This document shows positions 17,236 through 26,594 of a stretch of DNA of 32,459 nucleotides, one piece after another; position 1 is the stretch's first letter, and every line of letters begins with the position of its first letter. The stretch covers positions 1 through 32,459 of the forward strand of contig CAMAQB010000040.1 in NCBI GenBank assembly GCA_945860285.1. The letters run 5' to 3'. A program made the translations under genes and the position numbers. The notes under the pieces are model-generated. The model was not told the origin of the DNA. It made no database searches and was given only the letters and a program-made list of their open reading frames with translations. The DNA is from Akkermansia muciniphila. Lineage in GTDB: Bacteria; Verrucomicrobiota; Verrucomicrobiia; Verrucomicrobiales; Akkermansiaceae.

Positions 17236-18764
17236 CAGGCCAGGATCTGTTGCACCACCTTGCCCGGCACGACACCAAAGGGTTTCAAATCCACGCCCAA
17301 GACGCGTTTGGACAGTCGGTCGGCATCGATGCCCAGCACATGACAAAGGGTGGTGGTGAGATCGCGCACGTGCACCGGGTTCTCGACCGTGGAAAAGGCG
17401 AAGTCGTCGGTCCTGCCGTACGCGGTGCCGCCCTTGATGCCGCCGCCGGCAAGCCACATGGTGAAGCATTTCGCATGGTGGTCACGACCATCTCCGCCCT
17501 GCGAATAAATGGTGCGTCCGAATTCCCCGCCCCAAACGACGAGTGTGTCCTCGAACAAACCGAGACGTTTGAGGTCGGTGATCAGCGCATAGGCCGGGCG
17601 GTCGGTGGCCGCCGCCAGCAGGGGCATGTGGGCCGCCAGCGCACCATGAACGTCCCATCCGCGCTGATACACCTGGGTGAATCGCACGCCGCGTTCCGCC
17701 AGTCGGCGGGCCATCAGGCAGTTGTACGCGAACGATCCCGGGACTTTGGCTTCTTCGCCGTACAGATCCCACGTGCTTTGTGGTTCTTTGGAAAAGTCGG
17801 ATAGCTCCGGCACGCTCATTTGCATTTGGAATGCCATTTCATACTGCTGGATGCGCGCGTGGGTTTCGGGATCGCCCACCGCGTTGTAGGTTTCCTCGTT
17901 GAGCGCCGCAACGCCATCGACCAAGGCCCGCCGCATGTCGCGGGTCATGCCTTCGGGGTCGCGCAAATACAACACCGGGTCTTTGCCGGTGCGCAGCGGC
18001 ACTCCGGCGTATTCGGTGGGGAGAAAAGAACTGCTCCACAATTTGGGCGTGACGGTCTGGGTGTTGGTGCCGGGAATGCTGTTGGAATTCAGCACGACGA
18101 AGGCGGGAAGGTTCGCGTTCATGCTGCCGAGGCCGTAGGAAACCCACGCACCGAGGGCGGGACGACCGGGAAACATCGCACTGGTATTCAACAACAGGAT
18201 CGCCGGTTCATGATTGATGGCATCGGTGTACATCGAATGAATGAAGGCAAGGTCATCGATGCATTTGGCGGTCCACGGCAGCAGGTCGCTCACCCAGGCC
18301 CCGCGCTGGCCGTATTGCTTGGCCGCCCAGGGCGATGCGGTGACGACATAACGCGACTGCCCGGAGGTCATGCCCGTGGGGCGGAAGTCGGGCGGAAATG
18401 CCGAGGGTGGCATGTCCTTGCCATCCCACTCTTTGAGTCCGGGTTTGTAGTCGAACAAGTCCATGTGCGGGGGACCGCCGGCCATGAACAATTGAATGAC
18501 CCGCTTGGATTTCGCCGGTCGATGCGCCGCGCCCAAGGCACCATGGCCATGGCTTGATTCCTCCGCGCCGGCGGGAGGATCGAACAAGCTCGCCAGGCCG
18601 AGTGCTCCGAGCATTTGTCCGGACTTCGTCAAAAAGTGCCGGCGGGTAGCCGCGTGTTTCCACTCGTGTTTCAGCGCCGCTGGGATCGGCAGGTTCCAAG
18701 GGCTGGTTCCTTCGCCGTGATGGTCGGGGCAGGGTGAATGGGGCATGGGCGGAAAAGGTTTCAT
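17235..18764 (-). CDS. DUF1501 protein with Tat-type signal
   Basis: The 509-residue product is a DUF1501 family protein, a sulfatase/alkaline-phosphatase-like fold found mostly in Planctomycetota and Verrucomicrobiota. A twin-arginine-like signal is seen at 40-62 (TRRHFLTKSGQMLGALGLASL). Family marks follow: VIQLFMAGGPPHMDLFDYKP (about 88-107), the DLLPWTAK and HSMYTD segments, and near the C-terminus LVVWGGEFGRT ... GRDHHAKCFTMWLAGGGIKGG. The start ATG 18764 overlaps the TGA of the upstream PSCyt1 gene (ATGA), so the two are translationally coupled, as is usual for DUF1549/DUF1553-DUF1501 pairs. The pair is thought to act in the periplasm on complex, perhaps sulfated, polysaccharides, but the reaction is not established. 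The open frame continues far upstream of the start but that part is a shadow of the neighbour. Confidence 0.88.
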   Translation of the reverse strand: MKPFPPMPHSPCPDHHGEGTSPWNLPIPAALKHEWKHAATRRHFLTKSGQMLGALGLASLFDPPAGAEESSHGHGALGAAHRPAKSKRVIQLFMAGGPPHMDLFDYKPGLKEWDGKDMPPSAFPPDFRPTGMTSGQSRYVVTASPWAAKQYGQRGAWVSDLLPWTAKCIDDLAFIHSMYTDAINHEPAILLLNTSAMFPGRPALGAWVSYGLGSMNANLPAFVVLNSNSIPGTNTQTVTPKLWSSSFLPTEYAGVPLRTGKDPVLYLRDPEGMTRDMRRALVDGVAALNEETYNAVGDPETHARIQQYEMAFQMQMSVPELSDFSKEPQSTWDLYGEEAKVPGSFAYNCLMARRLAERGVRFTQVYQRGWDVHGALAAHMPLLAAATDRPAYALITDLKRLGLFEDTLVVWGGEFGRTIYSQGGDGRDHHAKCFTMWLAGGGIKGGTAYGRTDDFAFSTVENPVHVRDLTTTLCHVLGIDADRLSKRVLGVDLKPFGVVPGKVVQQILA

Positions 18765-21700
18765 TTGTTGAGCGCGGCGTCCGAATTCATGAGCATGCTG
18801 GCGAGGCCCATCCACACCGCGTGGTTCACCGGGTCGATGGATTCGTCGCGTTTGATTTCGCCAACCGCCAGCATTTTTCCGGCGCGTTCGGCATTCATTT
18901 CCTTGTTGAAAATTTGCTGTGCGTTGGTCAGAGCCGCGAGTTCTTTGGCAGTCAGCGGTCGACTGAGCAAACGCACGGCCATGAAATTCAGGCGTGCGGC
19001 ATCGTCGGTCGGCACTTCCTTCAGCGCCTTTTCCGCCATGGCACGTGCCGCCTCGAGAAAGGTGGTGTTGTTCATCAGCGCCAGTGCCGCGAGCGGCGTA
19101 TTGGTGCGGTTGCGGCGGGCGCACGATGCCAGGCGGTCGATGCCATCGAACACCTCGAGGTCCGGTTGGGGCATGGTGCGTTTGTTGAGAATGTACATGC
19201 TGCGTCGATACAACACCGGTCCGTGGTGGTTTTCGTAACCGCAGCAGTTGGTGCCGACGACCGAAGAAAAAAGCCCCGGTGGCACGTAGCTCTTGAAACT
19301 CGGCCCGCCGAGTTTTTCGGTGTTGAGCAAACCCGCCGCCTGCAGCGCGGCATCGCGGATTTGTTCTGCATCCATGCGGTAGCGCGGCCCCCGGCTCACC
19401 CAGGCATTGTGCGGGTCGCGATCGGATTTTTCCGGGCTGAGCACGGCGGACTGGCGGTAGGCAGCCGACATCACCAGCATTTTGTAAAGGCGTTTGGCAT
19501 CCCAGCCGTGCTCGCGGAAATCCACGGCGAGAAAATCCAACAATTCCGGATGCGACGGGCGCATGCCGACGACACCGAAGTCTTCGGACGACTCGACCAG
19601 TCCCGCGCCGAAAAGCTCCTGCCACATGCGGTTGACGACCACCCGGGCGGTGAGCGGGTTGTCGGACGAGGTCACCCATGCCGCAAGGCCGAGGCGGTTC
19701 GGTGGCGAGCCGGGTTTTTGCGGTGGCAAAAAGGATGGCGTGTTCGGATAGACCCGCTCTTTCAGCTGGGTGTATTCGCCGCGGGCCAGGATGTGGGCGA
19801 AGGCCGGGGTTTCCTTTTCACGGCACACCAGAGTCAGCGCGCCGATCTTTTCTTCGTAGGCATCGCTCAGCAGCTTGTAGAGGAGCTTCGGATCGTTGCC
19901 GCTTTCAAGGACCGGTGGCTTTTGTTTGGCGGTCAATGCATCCATGTCCTTCTGCGCGGCGGCGATTTCCGCCAGCAAGGCGTCGCGCTGTTCGGGGTGA
20001 CGCGTGAAATAGGCTTCGACCGCGCTGCGTTTCTCGAACGGTGTCCACACCTGTGCATAGGGGTCTTGTCGAGCAGCCACGGCTTTGCTGACATCGGCTT
20101 GCGCCAGGAAATCGGGCTTGCGAGCGAGAATGCCCGCCACCGGATCTTCAAACGGCAGACGCGCGGCTTCTTCGGCGCTCAATGCCCGATTGTAGAAACG
20201 CACGTCTTCGAAACCGGTTTGCCGCGAGGGCAGCGAGCTGGTGTCGGCTCCGGAGCGACGCGAAAACATCAGCGGTGCCGGGGTGCGGATCGATCCGCTC
20301 AGCGTGTCCGCCGTGACCGTGAGTGCCATCGCTTTGCCGTCGCGATAGACTTTCACGCCCGCCGCTTTGCCGGAACCGTCGTAACTTACCGTCAAATGCA
20401 CCCATCCCGGTCGAGGCAGGGTGTCGCCGCTGACACTGATCGCGTTGTCGGGCCAATGATGGATGAGTTGCACAAGCAACTGGTTGTTTTCAACATAAAG
20501 ATTCCAACCGCGCAGATCGCCACCGTCCATGCGGGAAATGATGGTGCCGGAATTGGTGCCGAACTCCTGGTGCGCCACCACTTCAAAGAGGCGGATCCAC
20601 CCGGAAAACGTGAAGGCCTGGTCTTTTTCAAAGTCGCCGACATCCGCGCAGGCGAGACGGGTGTTGTCGGCGGTGCGGAATGAAGTGACGAGGTTCGGAT
20701 AGTCATCCCAAACCGGCGGCGATCCTTCGCATGGGTGTTTTTTGCCGCCGATGCGCTCGGTCACTTCGGACCCCTTGGACTCATCGAGCGGAAACCACGC
20801 GAGCAATCCATCGCGCACCTGCTGCGGCCCCGTGCCGAGCCATGCGGTTATGTTTTTGCTTTCCTTCTCAGCGAGAGCGCGCAAGGCAGCCTCTGCTTTG
20901 GCGCGACGGCCCAGCGCGGCATCAAAGGCCGGTCGATCGGCGGCTTGACAGAGCACCTGGTTCGGCTCCCAGGCGAGATCGTCGCCAGTCCATGATTTCT
21001 CGCGGATGTTGCCGAAATAGGCAGCCAGTGAGTACATGTCGCGTTGGGACAGCGGATCGTACTTGTGATCGTGGCACACCGCGCAACCGGTGGTCATGCC
21101 CATGAACACCGCGCCAAATGCCTCGGTGCGCTCGCGGATCAGGTTGTTCCAAAGTTCCTCGACAATCGTGCCGCCTTCGCCGGAGGAAATGCCGGCGCGC
21201 ACGAATCCCGATGCCACCAGCGCATCCTGATCGCCGTCGGCCAACAGGTCCCCGGCCAGTTGCTCGGTGATGAAGCGATCAAAGGGCTTGTTGGCATTGA
21301 AGGCCCGGATGACGTAATCGCGGTAACCCCAGATCGAACGAAAGACATCGTAGTGAATGCCGTGACTGTCGCCGTAGCGCGCGTAGTCGAGCCAGTGCCG
21401 GGCGCGATGTTCGCCGTACTGCGGTGATGCCAGCAAGCGGTCGACCACCTTTTCGTAGGCCTGATCAACGGGCGCGGGGTCGTTGACAAATGCGACGCTC
21501 TCTTCCGGTGTCGGCAGCAGTCCGGTAAGGTCGAGGGTGACACGGCGCAGCAATCCGTGTCGGTCGGCCTCGGGATTGGGTGCGATTTTTTCCGCTTCGA
21601 GTTTGTTCAGAATGAAACGATCCACCGGGGTTTTGCCCCAGCTTTCATCGGCCACGACCGGCAGCGCGGATTTTTCCGGCGTTTCAAATGCCCAGTGGTT

Positions 21701-22135
21701 GCTGAACTCGGCTCCCTGGCGGATCCATTCGGTGAGCAGTTGAATCTGGTTCGCGTCTAACAGTTTCTCCACGTCCTTCGGCATCCGCTCGTCGGGGTCG
21801 TGCGAGCGGATGCGCCGCACCAACTCGCTTTCCTCGGGTTTGCCGGGCACGATGTTGCGTTTGCCCTCGGCATTGACAAATCCCAGTGCGTTGTCGCGCA
21901 GGTCGAGGCGCAGGGTTTCACCCGCTGCATTCACGGCTTTTTTGGCGCGACTTGCGGTGTCGGGTCCATGGCAGTGGTAACAGTGGTTCGACAGGATCGG
22001 CTGCACGTCGCGGTTGTAATCGATGCGCCCGGCGTGCGGGGCTGCGGCTCCCGCCACGACCGTGCCGGTCCTGCTCTTGCCACAGGCGGCAAGCAGGGCC
22101 AGCAAGACAATCAACAGTATGCGGGAACAGGACAT
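18761..22135 (-). CDS. PSCyt1-DUF1549-LamG-DUF1553 cytochrome c-like lipoprotein
   Basis: The protein has 1124 residues from ATG 22135. An N-terminal lipoprotein signal ends in the lipobox LAAC (about residues 14-17), which is why I prefer this start to the in-frame ATG at 22210. Next is PSCyt1 with a CYHCH heme site near residue 52. DUF1549 (PSCyt2) spans about 160-365 and holds CAVCHDHKYDP near 350, a second CxxCH. A LamG/concanavalin-like domain (about 445-655) is inserted. DUF1553 (PSD1) covers about 800-1120, with LTARVVVNRMWQELFG and PSHPELLDFLAVDF. This architecture is characteristic of Planctomycetota and Verrucomicrobiota. It is probably an outer, periplasm-facing redox or polysaccharide-processing protein acting with the DUF1501 partner encoded immediately downstream. 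Enzyme activity is unknown. Confidence 0.88.
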   Translation of the reverse strand: MSCSRILLIVLLALLAACGKSRTGTVVAGAAAPHAGRIDYNRDVQPILSNHCYHCHGPDTASRAKKAVNAAGETLRLDLRDNALGFVNAEGKRNIVPGKPEESELVRRIRSHDPDERMPKDVEKLLDANQIQLLTEWIRQGAEFSNHWAFETPEKSALPVVADESWGKTPVDRFILNKLEAEKIAPNPEADRHGLLRRVTLDLTGLLPTPEESVAFVNDPAPVDQAYEKVVDRLLASPQYGEHRARHWLDYARYGDSHGIHYDVFRSIWGYRDYVIRAFNANKPFDRFITEQLAGDLLADGDQDALVASGFVRAGISSGEGGTIVEELWNNLIRERTEAFGAVFMGMTTGCAVCHDHKYDPLSQRDMYSLAAYFGNIREKSWTGDDLAWEPNQVLCQAADRPAFDAALGRRAKAEAALRALAEKESKNITAWLGTGPQQVRDGLLAWFPLDESKGSEVTERIGGKKHPCEGSPPVWDDYPNLVTSFRTADNTRLACADVGDFEKDQAFTFSGWIRLFEVVAHQEFGTNSGTIISRMDGGDLRGWNLYVENNQLLVQLIHHWPDNAISVSGDTLPRPGWVHLTVSYDGSGKAAGVKVYRDGKAMALTVTADTLSGSIRTPAPLMFSRRSGADTSSLPSRQTGFEDVRFYNRALSAEEAARLPFEDPVAGILARKPDFLAQADVSKAVAARQDPYAQVWTPFEKRSAVEAYFTRHPEQRDALLAEIAAAQKDMDALTAKQKPPVLESGNDPKLLYKLLSDAYEEKIGALTLVCREKETPAFAHILARGEYTQLKERVYPNTPSFLPPQKPGSPPNRLGLAAWVTSSDNPLTARVVVNRMWQELFGAGLVESSEDFGVVGMRPSHPELLDFLAVDFREHGWDAKRLYKMLVMSAAYRQSAVLSPEKSDRDPHNAWVSRGPRYRMDAEQIRDAALQAAGLLNTEKLGGPSFKSYVPPGLFSSVVGTNCCGYENHHGPVLYRRSMYILNKRTMPQPDLEVFDGIDRLASCARRNRTNTPLAALALMNNTTFLEAARAMAEKALKEVPTDDAARLNFMAVRLLSRPLTAKELAALTNAQQIFNKEMNAERAGKMLAVGEIKRDESIDPVNHAVWMGLASMLMNSDAALNK

Positions 22136-22269
22136 CGGATGAAACAAAACGATTCCGCCGCCCATGCGAGGGAACGCCGGGACTTTAGCGCACGAAATTT
22201 GAGAAAACAAGTTCGAGCACGACCCGGCATGAATTCCATCATGTCCGGCGGTCTCGATGAACAGCTCGA

Positions 22270-23610
22270 TTATTTCTTCAACACGATCACATCCGAAGCG
22301 GCATGGTTCATGCGGCCACCGCCGACGGTCTTGAATCCATAGATGTAATACGCCGTTGTATTGCCGGGGATCGGTTGTTGCGAGACCAGTTCACCGTTGG
22401 CGAGGTTGCACTGGATGAAGTTCCATTTGCGGTCCTTCATCAAGCCGCCGGCGTTGGTGAAATACACCCATGCCTCCGAAAAGTCGCCTTTGTATTTCGA
22501 ACGAATCACGCTGCCAGGATTTCCCGTCGGCTTTTCGATTTTCGGCAGCGGCGGTCCGCCTTTGACGATGTTGTCGGCGAAAGTATAAATTTCCGGCGCG
22601 TCCTCCCAGCAGTTGCCGTGACCATGGGCGAGAAACGGTCGCAGGCACAGGCTGGTCGGTCCGGCGGCGGTTCGGGCGGATTTGGCGACGATGTCGATTT
22701 GAAAAACCGGATCGGCCACGCCGGTGACCCACAACATCGGCATTTTGGCAAAGGGCAGATGAGCCGAAGGATCCCACTTCTTCCGGTAGTCGCCGAACTG
22801 TGCTTCGGTCATGTTCGTCGGCGGAAACCAGCAGGCCAGGCCGGGGTTGTCGCTTTCATGAATGAAGCCACCACCATAAACCGGGATCACGAAGGCAAAA
22901 CGCGAATCGATTCCCGCGACCGCGCTGACCAGTGTGCCGCCCCACGAAATCCCATTCAGACCGATTTTTTTCGGGTTGATCTCGGGAAAGGATCGCAGCA
23001 GCGAATGCGCGCGGATGATGTCGGCAACGGCGTGATAGTACCACTGCTCCTTGTCGGGCAATGCGCGATCACCGAACCAGTCGATGCGCGAGGGCCCGGC
23101 ATTCGGATGTGCAGTACCGACCGGGGCATTGCCTTCCAGTCCGTGCACATTGCCGCCGGGCAGGTGACCTTCCAGGTCCATGACGATCGCCGCATATCCG
23201 TGGTTGTTCCAAGTCCGGACCCATCCCGGATAGGCAGTGCCGCCACCACCGTGGGCGCAAACCACCGCAGGCCAGCCGCCAGCCGGTGGCGTGCCCTGGG
23301 GTGCGGCGTAGTAGGCGAACACCCAGGTCGGTTTGCCTTTGTAGGGCAGTCCCTCGTAAAACAGGGATTTCATTCCAGCGGCCGGACGTTCCGCAGCAGG
23401 ATGTGTCGGCGGCGCCTTGGCGAGCGTGGCGGTGTCCCAGACCGCTTGGGCTGCGGGGTTCGCCGCTGCTGGGGGCACGGAAAGTGCGACAAAGACGGAG
23501 ATAATGGCGAGCCACGCGATTTTCTCCGCAGCGGATTTACGTTTCTTGTGCGGATTTTCGAGGGCGACCGGGGGATGTGAGTTTGGGGATCCGTGGTTTT
23601 TTGATTGCAT
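22270..23610 (-). CDS. Secreted alpha/beta hydrolase (dienelactone hydrolase/acetylxylan esterase-like)
   Basis: The 446-residue protein from ATG 23610 has an N-terminal hydrophobic signal (about 25-50, IAWLAIISVFVALSVPPAAA) after a basic stretch. The alpha/beta-hydrolase core follows: the oxyanion loop VVCAHGGGGTAYPGW, the nucleophile elbow LNGISWGG (Ser near 222), VTGVADPVF near 299 (likely acid) and a His-rich HGHGNCWED near 328. A C-terminal beta-rich region of about 110 residues follows. Related verrucomicrobial proteins are annotated as acetylxylan esterase or dienelactone hydrolase family, acting on acylated polysaccharides in the periplasm. It lies upstream of the PSCyt1 gene by 134 bp on the same strand and may share its role in polysaccharide use. 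An alternative start at 23691 would add residues before the signal and is unlikely. Confidence 0.78.
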   Translation of the reverse strand: MQSKNHGSPNSHPPVALENPHKKRKSAAEKIAWLAIISVFVALSVPPAAANPAAQAVWDTATLAKAPPTHPAAERPAAGMKSLFYEGLPYKGKPTWVFAYYAAPQGTPPAGGWPAVVCAHGGGGTAYPGWVRTWNNHGYAAIVMDLEGHLPGGNVHGLEGNAPVGTAHPNAGPSRIDWFGDRALPDKEQWYYHAVADIIRAHSLLRSFPEINPKKIGLNGISWGGTLVSAVAGIDSRFAFVIPVYGGGFIHESDNPGLACWFPPTNMTEAQFGDYRKKWDPSAHLPFAKMPMLWVTGVADPVFQIDIVAKSARTAAGPTSLCLRPFLAHGHGNCWEDAPEIYTFADNIVKGGPPLPKIEKPTGNPGSVIRSKYKGDFSEAWVYFTNAGGLMKDRKWNFIQCNLANGELVSQQPIPGNTTAYYIYGFKTVGGGRMNHAASDVIVLKK

Positions 23611-23778
23611 AGGGAAGTGATGGATTGATGGAAAAAAGCAGCGGGCAGAACCGTTTTCGAGGGAGAAAATTACCACCGCGACCTTGCCCAATGATACAGC
23701 TTCAGGCCCGTGGCTCTATCAAGTCATTGAAAAAAGTGCGGATCTTCCGCCATTCACATCCGCGCCAGCTCGATGTGG

Positions 23779-24225
23779 CTACTCCTCTTTTTTCTTCGCA
23801 TCCGCCGCCGCTTTCTTCTTTGGTGCGGGAGCCTTTTTGGGTTTCTTCACCGCAGGCTCAGCAACGGGTTCGTTGACGATGCGGTCAATCTCGTCCGTGT
23901 CGATTTTTTTATTGGAATTGACATCGAGTTTGGCGGCCATGAAGTCCTGTTTTTCGAAGGCTGCGGTCACGGCTGCGCGCTCCGTAGGGTCGAGTTTCAA
24001 ATCCTTGTTGCTGTCGTATCCCGTCATCAACCATTCAAACAGCGGCGAGTGACCGGGAAAAGCCGCGGGCGGCGTGGCAGGTTTCTTGGAACGTTTCTTG
24101 GCAGGATTCGCCGCGGGTGCATCCGGAGGAACTTCTGGAGGTGTTGCCGGTGGTATTTCCGCCAGGCTGCGAGTGATCACGCCGACGGCGAGCGCGAAGA
24201 GGAAAGCACAGGTTTTCAAATTCAT
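23779..24225 (-). CDS. Secreted EF-hand protein
   Basis: The 148-residue protein has a signal peptide (about 1-22, ending SLA), a Pro/Lys-rich linker, two EF-hand calcium-binding loops and a Lys/Ala-rich C-terminal tail. Loop 1 is DSNKDLKLDPTE and loop 2 is DVNSNKKIDTDE; both keep the Asp/Asn ligands at positions 1, 3 and 5 and Glu at 12, so both should bind calcium. The C-terminus (KKPKKAPAPKKKAAADAKKKEE as a repeating Lys-Pro-Ala pattern) is strongly basic and could bind polyanions or DNA. Small exported EF-hand proteins are common in Verrucomicrobiota; their targets are mostly unknown. It sits between the esterase and the sulfur operon with gaps on both sides (101 bp upstream), so it is probably transcribed alone. 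The longer open frame to 24858 is not the gene. Confidence 0.75.
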   Translation of the reverse strand: MNLKTCAFLFALAVGVITRSLAEIPPATPPEVPPDAPAANPAKKRSKKPATPPAAFPGHSPLFEWLMTGYDSNKDLKLDPTERAAVTAAFEKQDFMAAKLDVNSNKKIDTDEIDRIVNEPVAEPAVKKPKKAPAPKKKAAADAKKKEE

Positions 24226-24326
24226 AAGGTTGTTGAGCCTGAAACTACGGAACCCGACTGGTGTGTCGAGGTTTTTTTCACATGGCTCGTGCCGTGAACA
24301 GCATGTTCCCTGATCGCGGGCAACTC

Positions 24327-25133
24327 TCAGGATCGGAAAAAGGCGGGAAGATTTCGGGCGAGCATATAGGCGGCGACGAACCACATGCCGATGGCGAAAA
24401 CCCGCTGCAGCGCGGCTCCCGAGAGGCGGGATCGCAGTGCGCCGCCGACAAACATGCCAGTGAATCCGCCGCCGATGAACAGCGCGGTGACGGGCATCGG
24501 AAACTGTTGCCCGTGTGCGAGGTGCGCGGCCAAACCGGAGAGCGAGATCAGGAAAATGACGAGCAGCGATGTTGCGACCGCGCGATGGATGCTCATGCCG
24601 GTCACGTAGAGCAGCGCGGGAACGATGATGAAACCGCCGCCCACACCGAAGAGTCCCGACATCAGGCCCGCCGCGCAGCCGGCCAGCGAGAGCCGCACGT
24701 AGCAACCGGGACCGAGCCCTCCACCGGGCCGCACAGTGCAAGGACCAGGGACGGTGCCGGTTTCGACCTTGCCACGCCACATGCGCAGGCCGATGAAAGC
24801 CATGATCAAAGCGAAAGCCGAGAGCAACAGCGCGGGGGAAACCTTGGTGCCGATCCATGCCCCGAGCGGGGCGAGCACCATGCCGGCGACGGCAAAAACC
24901 AAACCTGCGCGCAGGTCCACTTCCTTTTCCTTCAGCCGCAGCGCGGCTCCGAAACCGGCGGTGATCCCGACGGCGGCGAGGCTGAGTCCGATCGAGGTGC
25001 CGACCGGAATGTTCAGTCCATAGACCAGCAAAGGCACGCCGAAAATGGAGCCGCCGCCACCGGTCAGGCCGAGCGAGATGCCGACGATCAAGCCGAAAGC
25101 GAGACCCAACAAGTCATGCATCCAGACGTCCAT
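24327..25133 (-). CDS. TauE/SafE family sulfite exporter-like permease
   Basis: This 268-residue integral membrane protein has about eight hydrophobic segments in two related halves. Each half has the family glycine motif: ISLGLTGGGGSIFGVPLLV near 20-38 and MSGLFGVGGGFIIVPALL in the second half. TauE/SafE permeases export sulfite, sulfoacetate or related sulfur anions, or move sulfur in the related YeeE type. The gene starts 3 bp after the stop of the metallo-beta-lactamase/rhodanese gene, so it is almost surely in the same operon. That context supports export of sulfite or thiosulfate produced by persulfide oxidation. The start ATG 25133 lacks a ribosome binding site, and coupling to the upstream gene is likely. 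Confidence 0.88.
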   Translation of the reverse strand: MDVWMHDLLGLAFGLIVGISLGLTGGGGSIFGVPLLVYGLNIPVGTSIGLSLAAVGITAGFGAALRLKEKEVDLRAGLVFAVAGMVLAPLGAWIGTKVSPALLLSAFALIMAFIGLRMWRGKVETGTVPGPCTVRPGGGLGPGCYVRLSLAGCAAGLMSGLFGVGGGFIIVPALLYVTGMSIHRAVATSLLVIFLISLSGLAAHLAHGQQFPMPVTALFIGGGFTGMFVGGALRSRLSGAALQRVFAIGMWFVAAYMLARNLPAFFRS

Positions 25134-25136
25134 GGG

Positions 25137-26555
25137 TCAGGCGAGAAGTTCCTGCGGAGCGTGGTCGAATTTATCGGCCACGCAGATCACGTCGCGGCCC
25201 TGGCGGGCCAGAAAGCCGCACGCACCAGTGGCGCGCAAGCCGCTCTGGCAGGAAACAATCAGCGGACCGTCAGCAGGTAATTCACCGAACCGCGGACGCA
25301 GCCTGGTGTGGGCGATGTTTTGTGCGTTGCGCAAGTGTCCGGCGGAGAATTCGGTGGCTTTTCGCACATCGAGCAAGCCGTACTGCGTGCCGTTGGAAAG
25401 CAGCGCCGCGACATCGGGGAATGCAACCGACCGCGTGATCGTTTTACTCCCGGCCGGTGCGGCATCGACGGCGCTGGCAGAGAGCGTGCCTACGATGTTG
25501 TCGAAGCCCATGCGCACCAGTTGGCGCACGTATTCTGCCGACTCCGCGGGGTTGTTCACCACGAGCACGATCTCGTTTTCCGGCGAGAGGTAACTCCCGG
25601 CGAAGTCGGCGAATTTCTCCGGCGGTGTGAACAGGCTGCGGTGCAGATGTCCGGCGAGGAAGCTGCCGCGTTCCCGCGTGTCGAGCACCACGAAGTTTTT
25701 TTCGCCAAGTCGCGCCGTGACTTCATCGAGCGGAAGTTCATGCGGTTGCGGCAGCGTGCCGAGCACGGCGGGACCGACCTTATTGACGCGCTTCATGTTG
25801 GCGAAATAGGCGGGCGGTTCGGGTTGTCCGCTGAGGATGAATTTCACGAACTCCGCTTCTGCACCATTCATTGCAAGCTTAAAGGCTGGATTGAACTTCA
25901 CCTCGTAGCCGAATGTGGAAAGCGGCACCGAGCCGAGCGCTTTGCCGCACGCACTGCCTGCCCCGTGTGCGGGCAGGACCTGGAGATGACACGGGAGATT
26001 CGCGACGCGGCGCAGGCTGGCGTAAAGTTGCCGAGCCCCGGCTTCCTGCGTTCCCATCAGCCCTGCGGCCTGCTCAAGAAGATCGGGGCGACCCACATCG
26101 CCAACGAAAATGAAGTCGCCGGTTAGCAAGGCCACGGGCTCATCCGCACCGCCGCCGATGTCGGTGACAAGATAGGCAAGGTGCTCGGGTGTGTGTCCCG
26201 GGGTGTGCAGCGTCTGAAACCGGATGTTGCCGATTTTGAAAATGTCGCCGTCGTGCAGAAGAGTGACGTTGGCAAGGTCGCGCGCCCATTCGCTCTGCCA
26301 GTCCGACCCGCCTTCGGCGGAAACATACACGTGCAATGCGGGATCGGCCGCGAGTTCCCTTGCGCCGCTTACGAAGTCCGCATGGATATGCGTTTCGGCA
26401 ACGGCCGTGAGGCGCAACCCTTCCTCTGCGGCGGCCGCACGATAGCGGTCGATGTCGCGCTCGGGATCGATGACGATGGCCTCGCCGGTTTTTTGGCAAC
26501 CGATGAGGTAAGCGTACTGCGAGAGATGCGGGTCGAAGATTTGACGGAGAAACAT
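25137..26555 (-). CDS. Persulfide dioxygenase-like metallo-beta-lactamase fused to two rhodanese domains
   Basis: The 472-residue protein has an ETHE1/CstB-type metallo-beta-lactamase domain (about 1-245) and two rhodanese domains (about 265-355 and 375-470). Iron ligands expected in persulfide dioxygenases are seen: His56 and His58 in THIHADF, His121 in HTPGHTPEH, Asp147 in TGDFIF. The DH of classical two-metal beta-lactamases is DF here, in line with a mono-iron enzyme. The first rhodanese lacks an active-site Cys; the second has it (near 436, in SCQSGLRA). Such fusions oxidise glutathione or low-molecular-weight persulfides to sulfite or thiosulfate in the cytoplasm. It is the middle gene of the sulfur operon, 39 bp after the rhodanese-DUF2892 gene and 3 bp before the exporter. 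Confidence 0.9.
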   Translation of the reverse strand: MFLRQIFDPHLSQYAYLIGCQKTGEAIVIDPERDIDRYRAAAAEEGLRLTAVAETHIHADFVSGARELAADPALHVYVSAEGGSDWQSEWARDLANVTLLHDGDIFKIGNIRFQTLHTPGHTPEHLAYLVTDIGGGADEPVALLTGDFIFVGDVGRPDLLEQAAGLMGTQEAGARQLYASLRRVANLPCHLQVLPAHGAGSACGKALGSVPLSTFGYEVKFNPAFKLAMNGAEAEFVKFILSGQPEPPAYFANMKRVNKVGPAVLGTLPQPHELPLDEVTARLGEKNFVVLDTRERGSFLAGHLHRSLFTPPEKFADFAGSYLSPENEIVLVVNNPAESAEYVRQLVRMGFDNIVGTLSASAVDAAPAGSKTITRSVAFPDVAALLSNGTQYGLLDVRKATEFSAGHLRNAQNIAHTRLRPRFGELPADGPLIVSCQSGLRATGACGFLARQGRDVICVADKFDHAPQELLA

Positions 26556-26594
26556 GGCGGGTGTCGTTGGAGTTTTGGTTGTCGATGAAAACGG

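Noticed and set aside
17235-19679. Extension of the DUF1501 frame upstream to an 814-residue protein
   Set aside because: Residues upstream of 18764 are an Arg-rich shadow of the PSCyt1 gene in another frame.
24226-24326. Intrinsic terminator after the TauE/SafE gene
   Set aside because: A short stem exists, but the homopolymer run is T on the plus strand, the wrong side for this minus-strand gene.
23779-24858. Extension of the EF-hand frame to 359 residues
   Set aside because: The extra part is out of frame with, and covered by, the TauE/SafE gene; the signal peptide begins at 24225.
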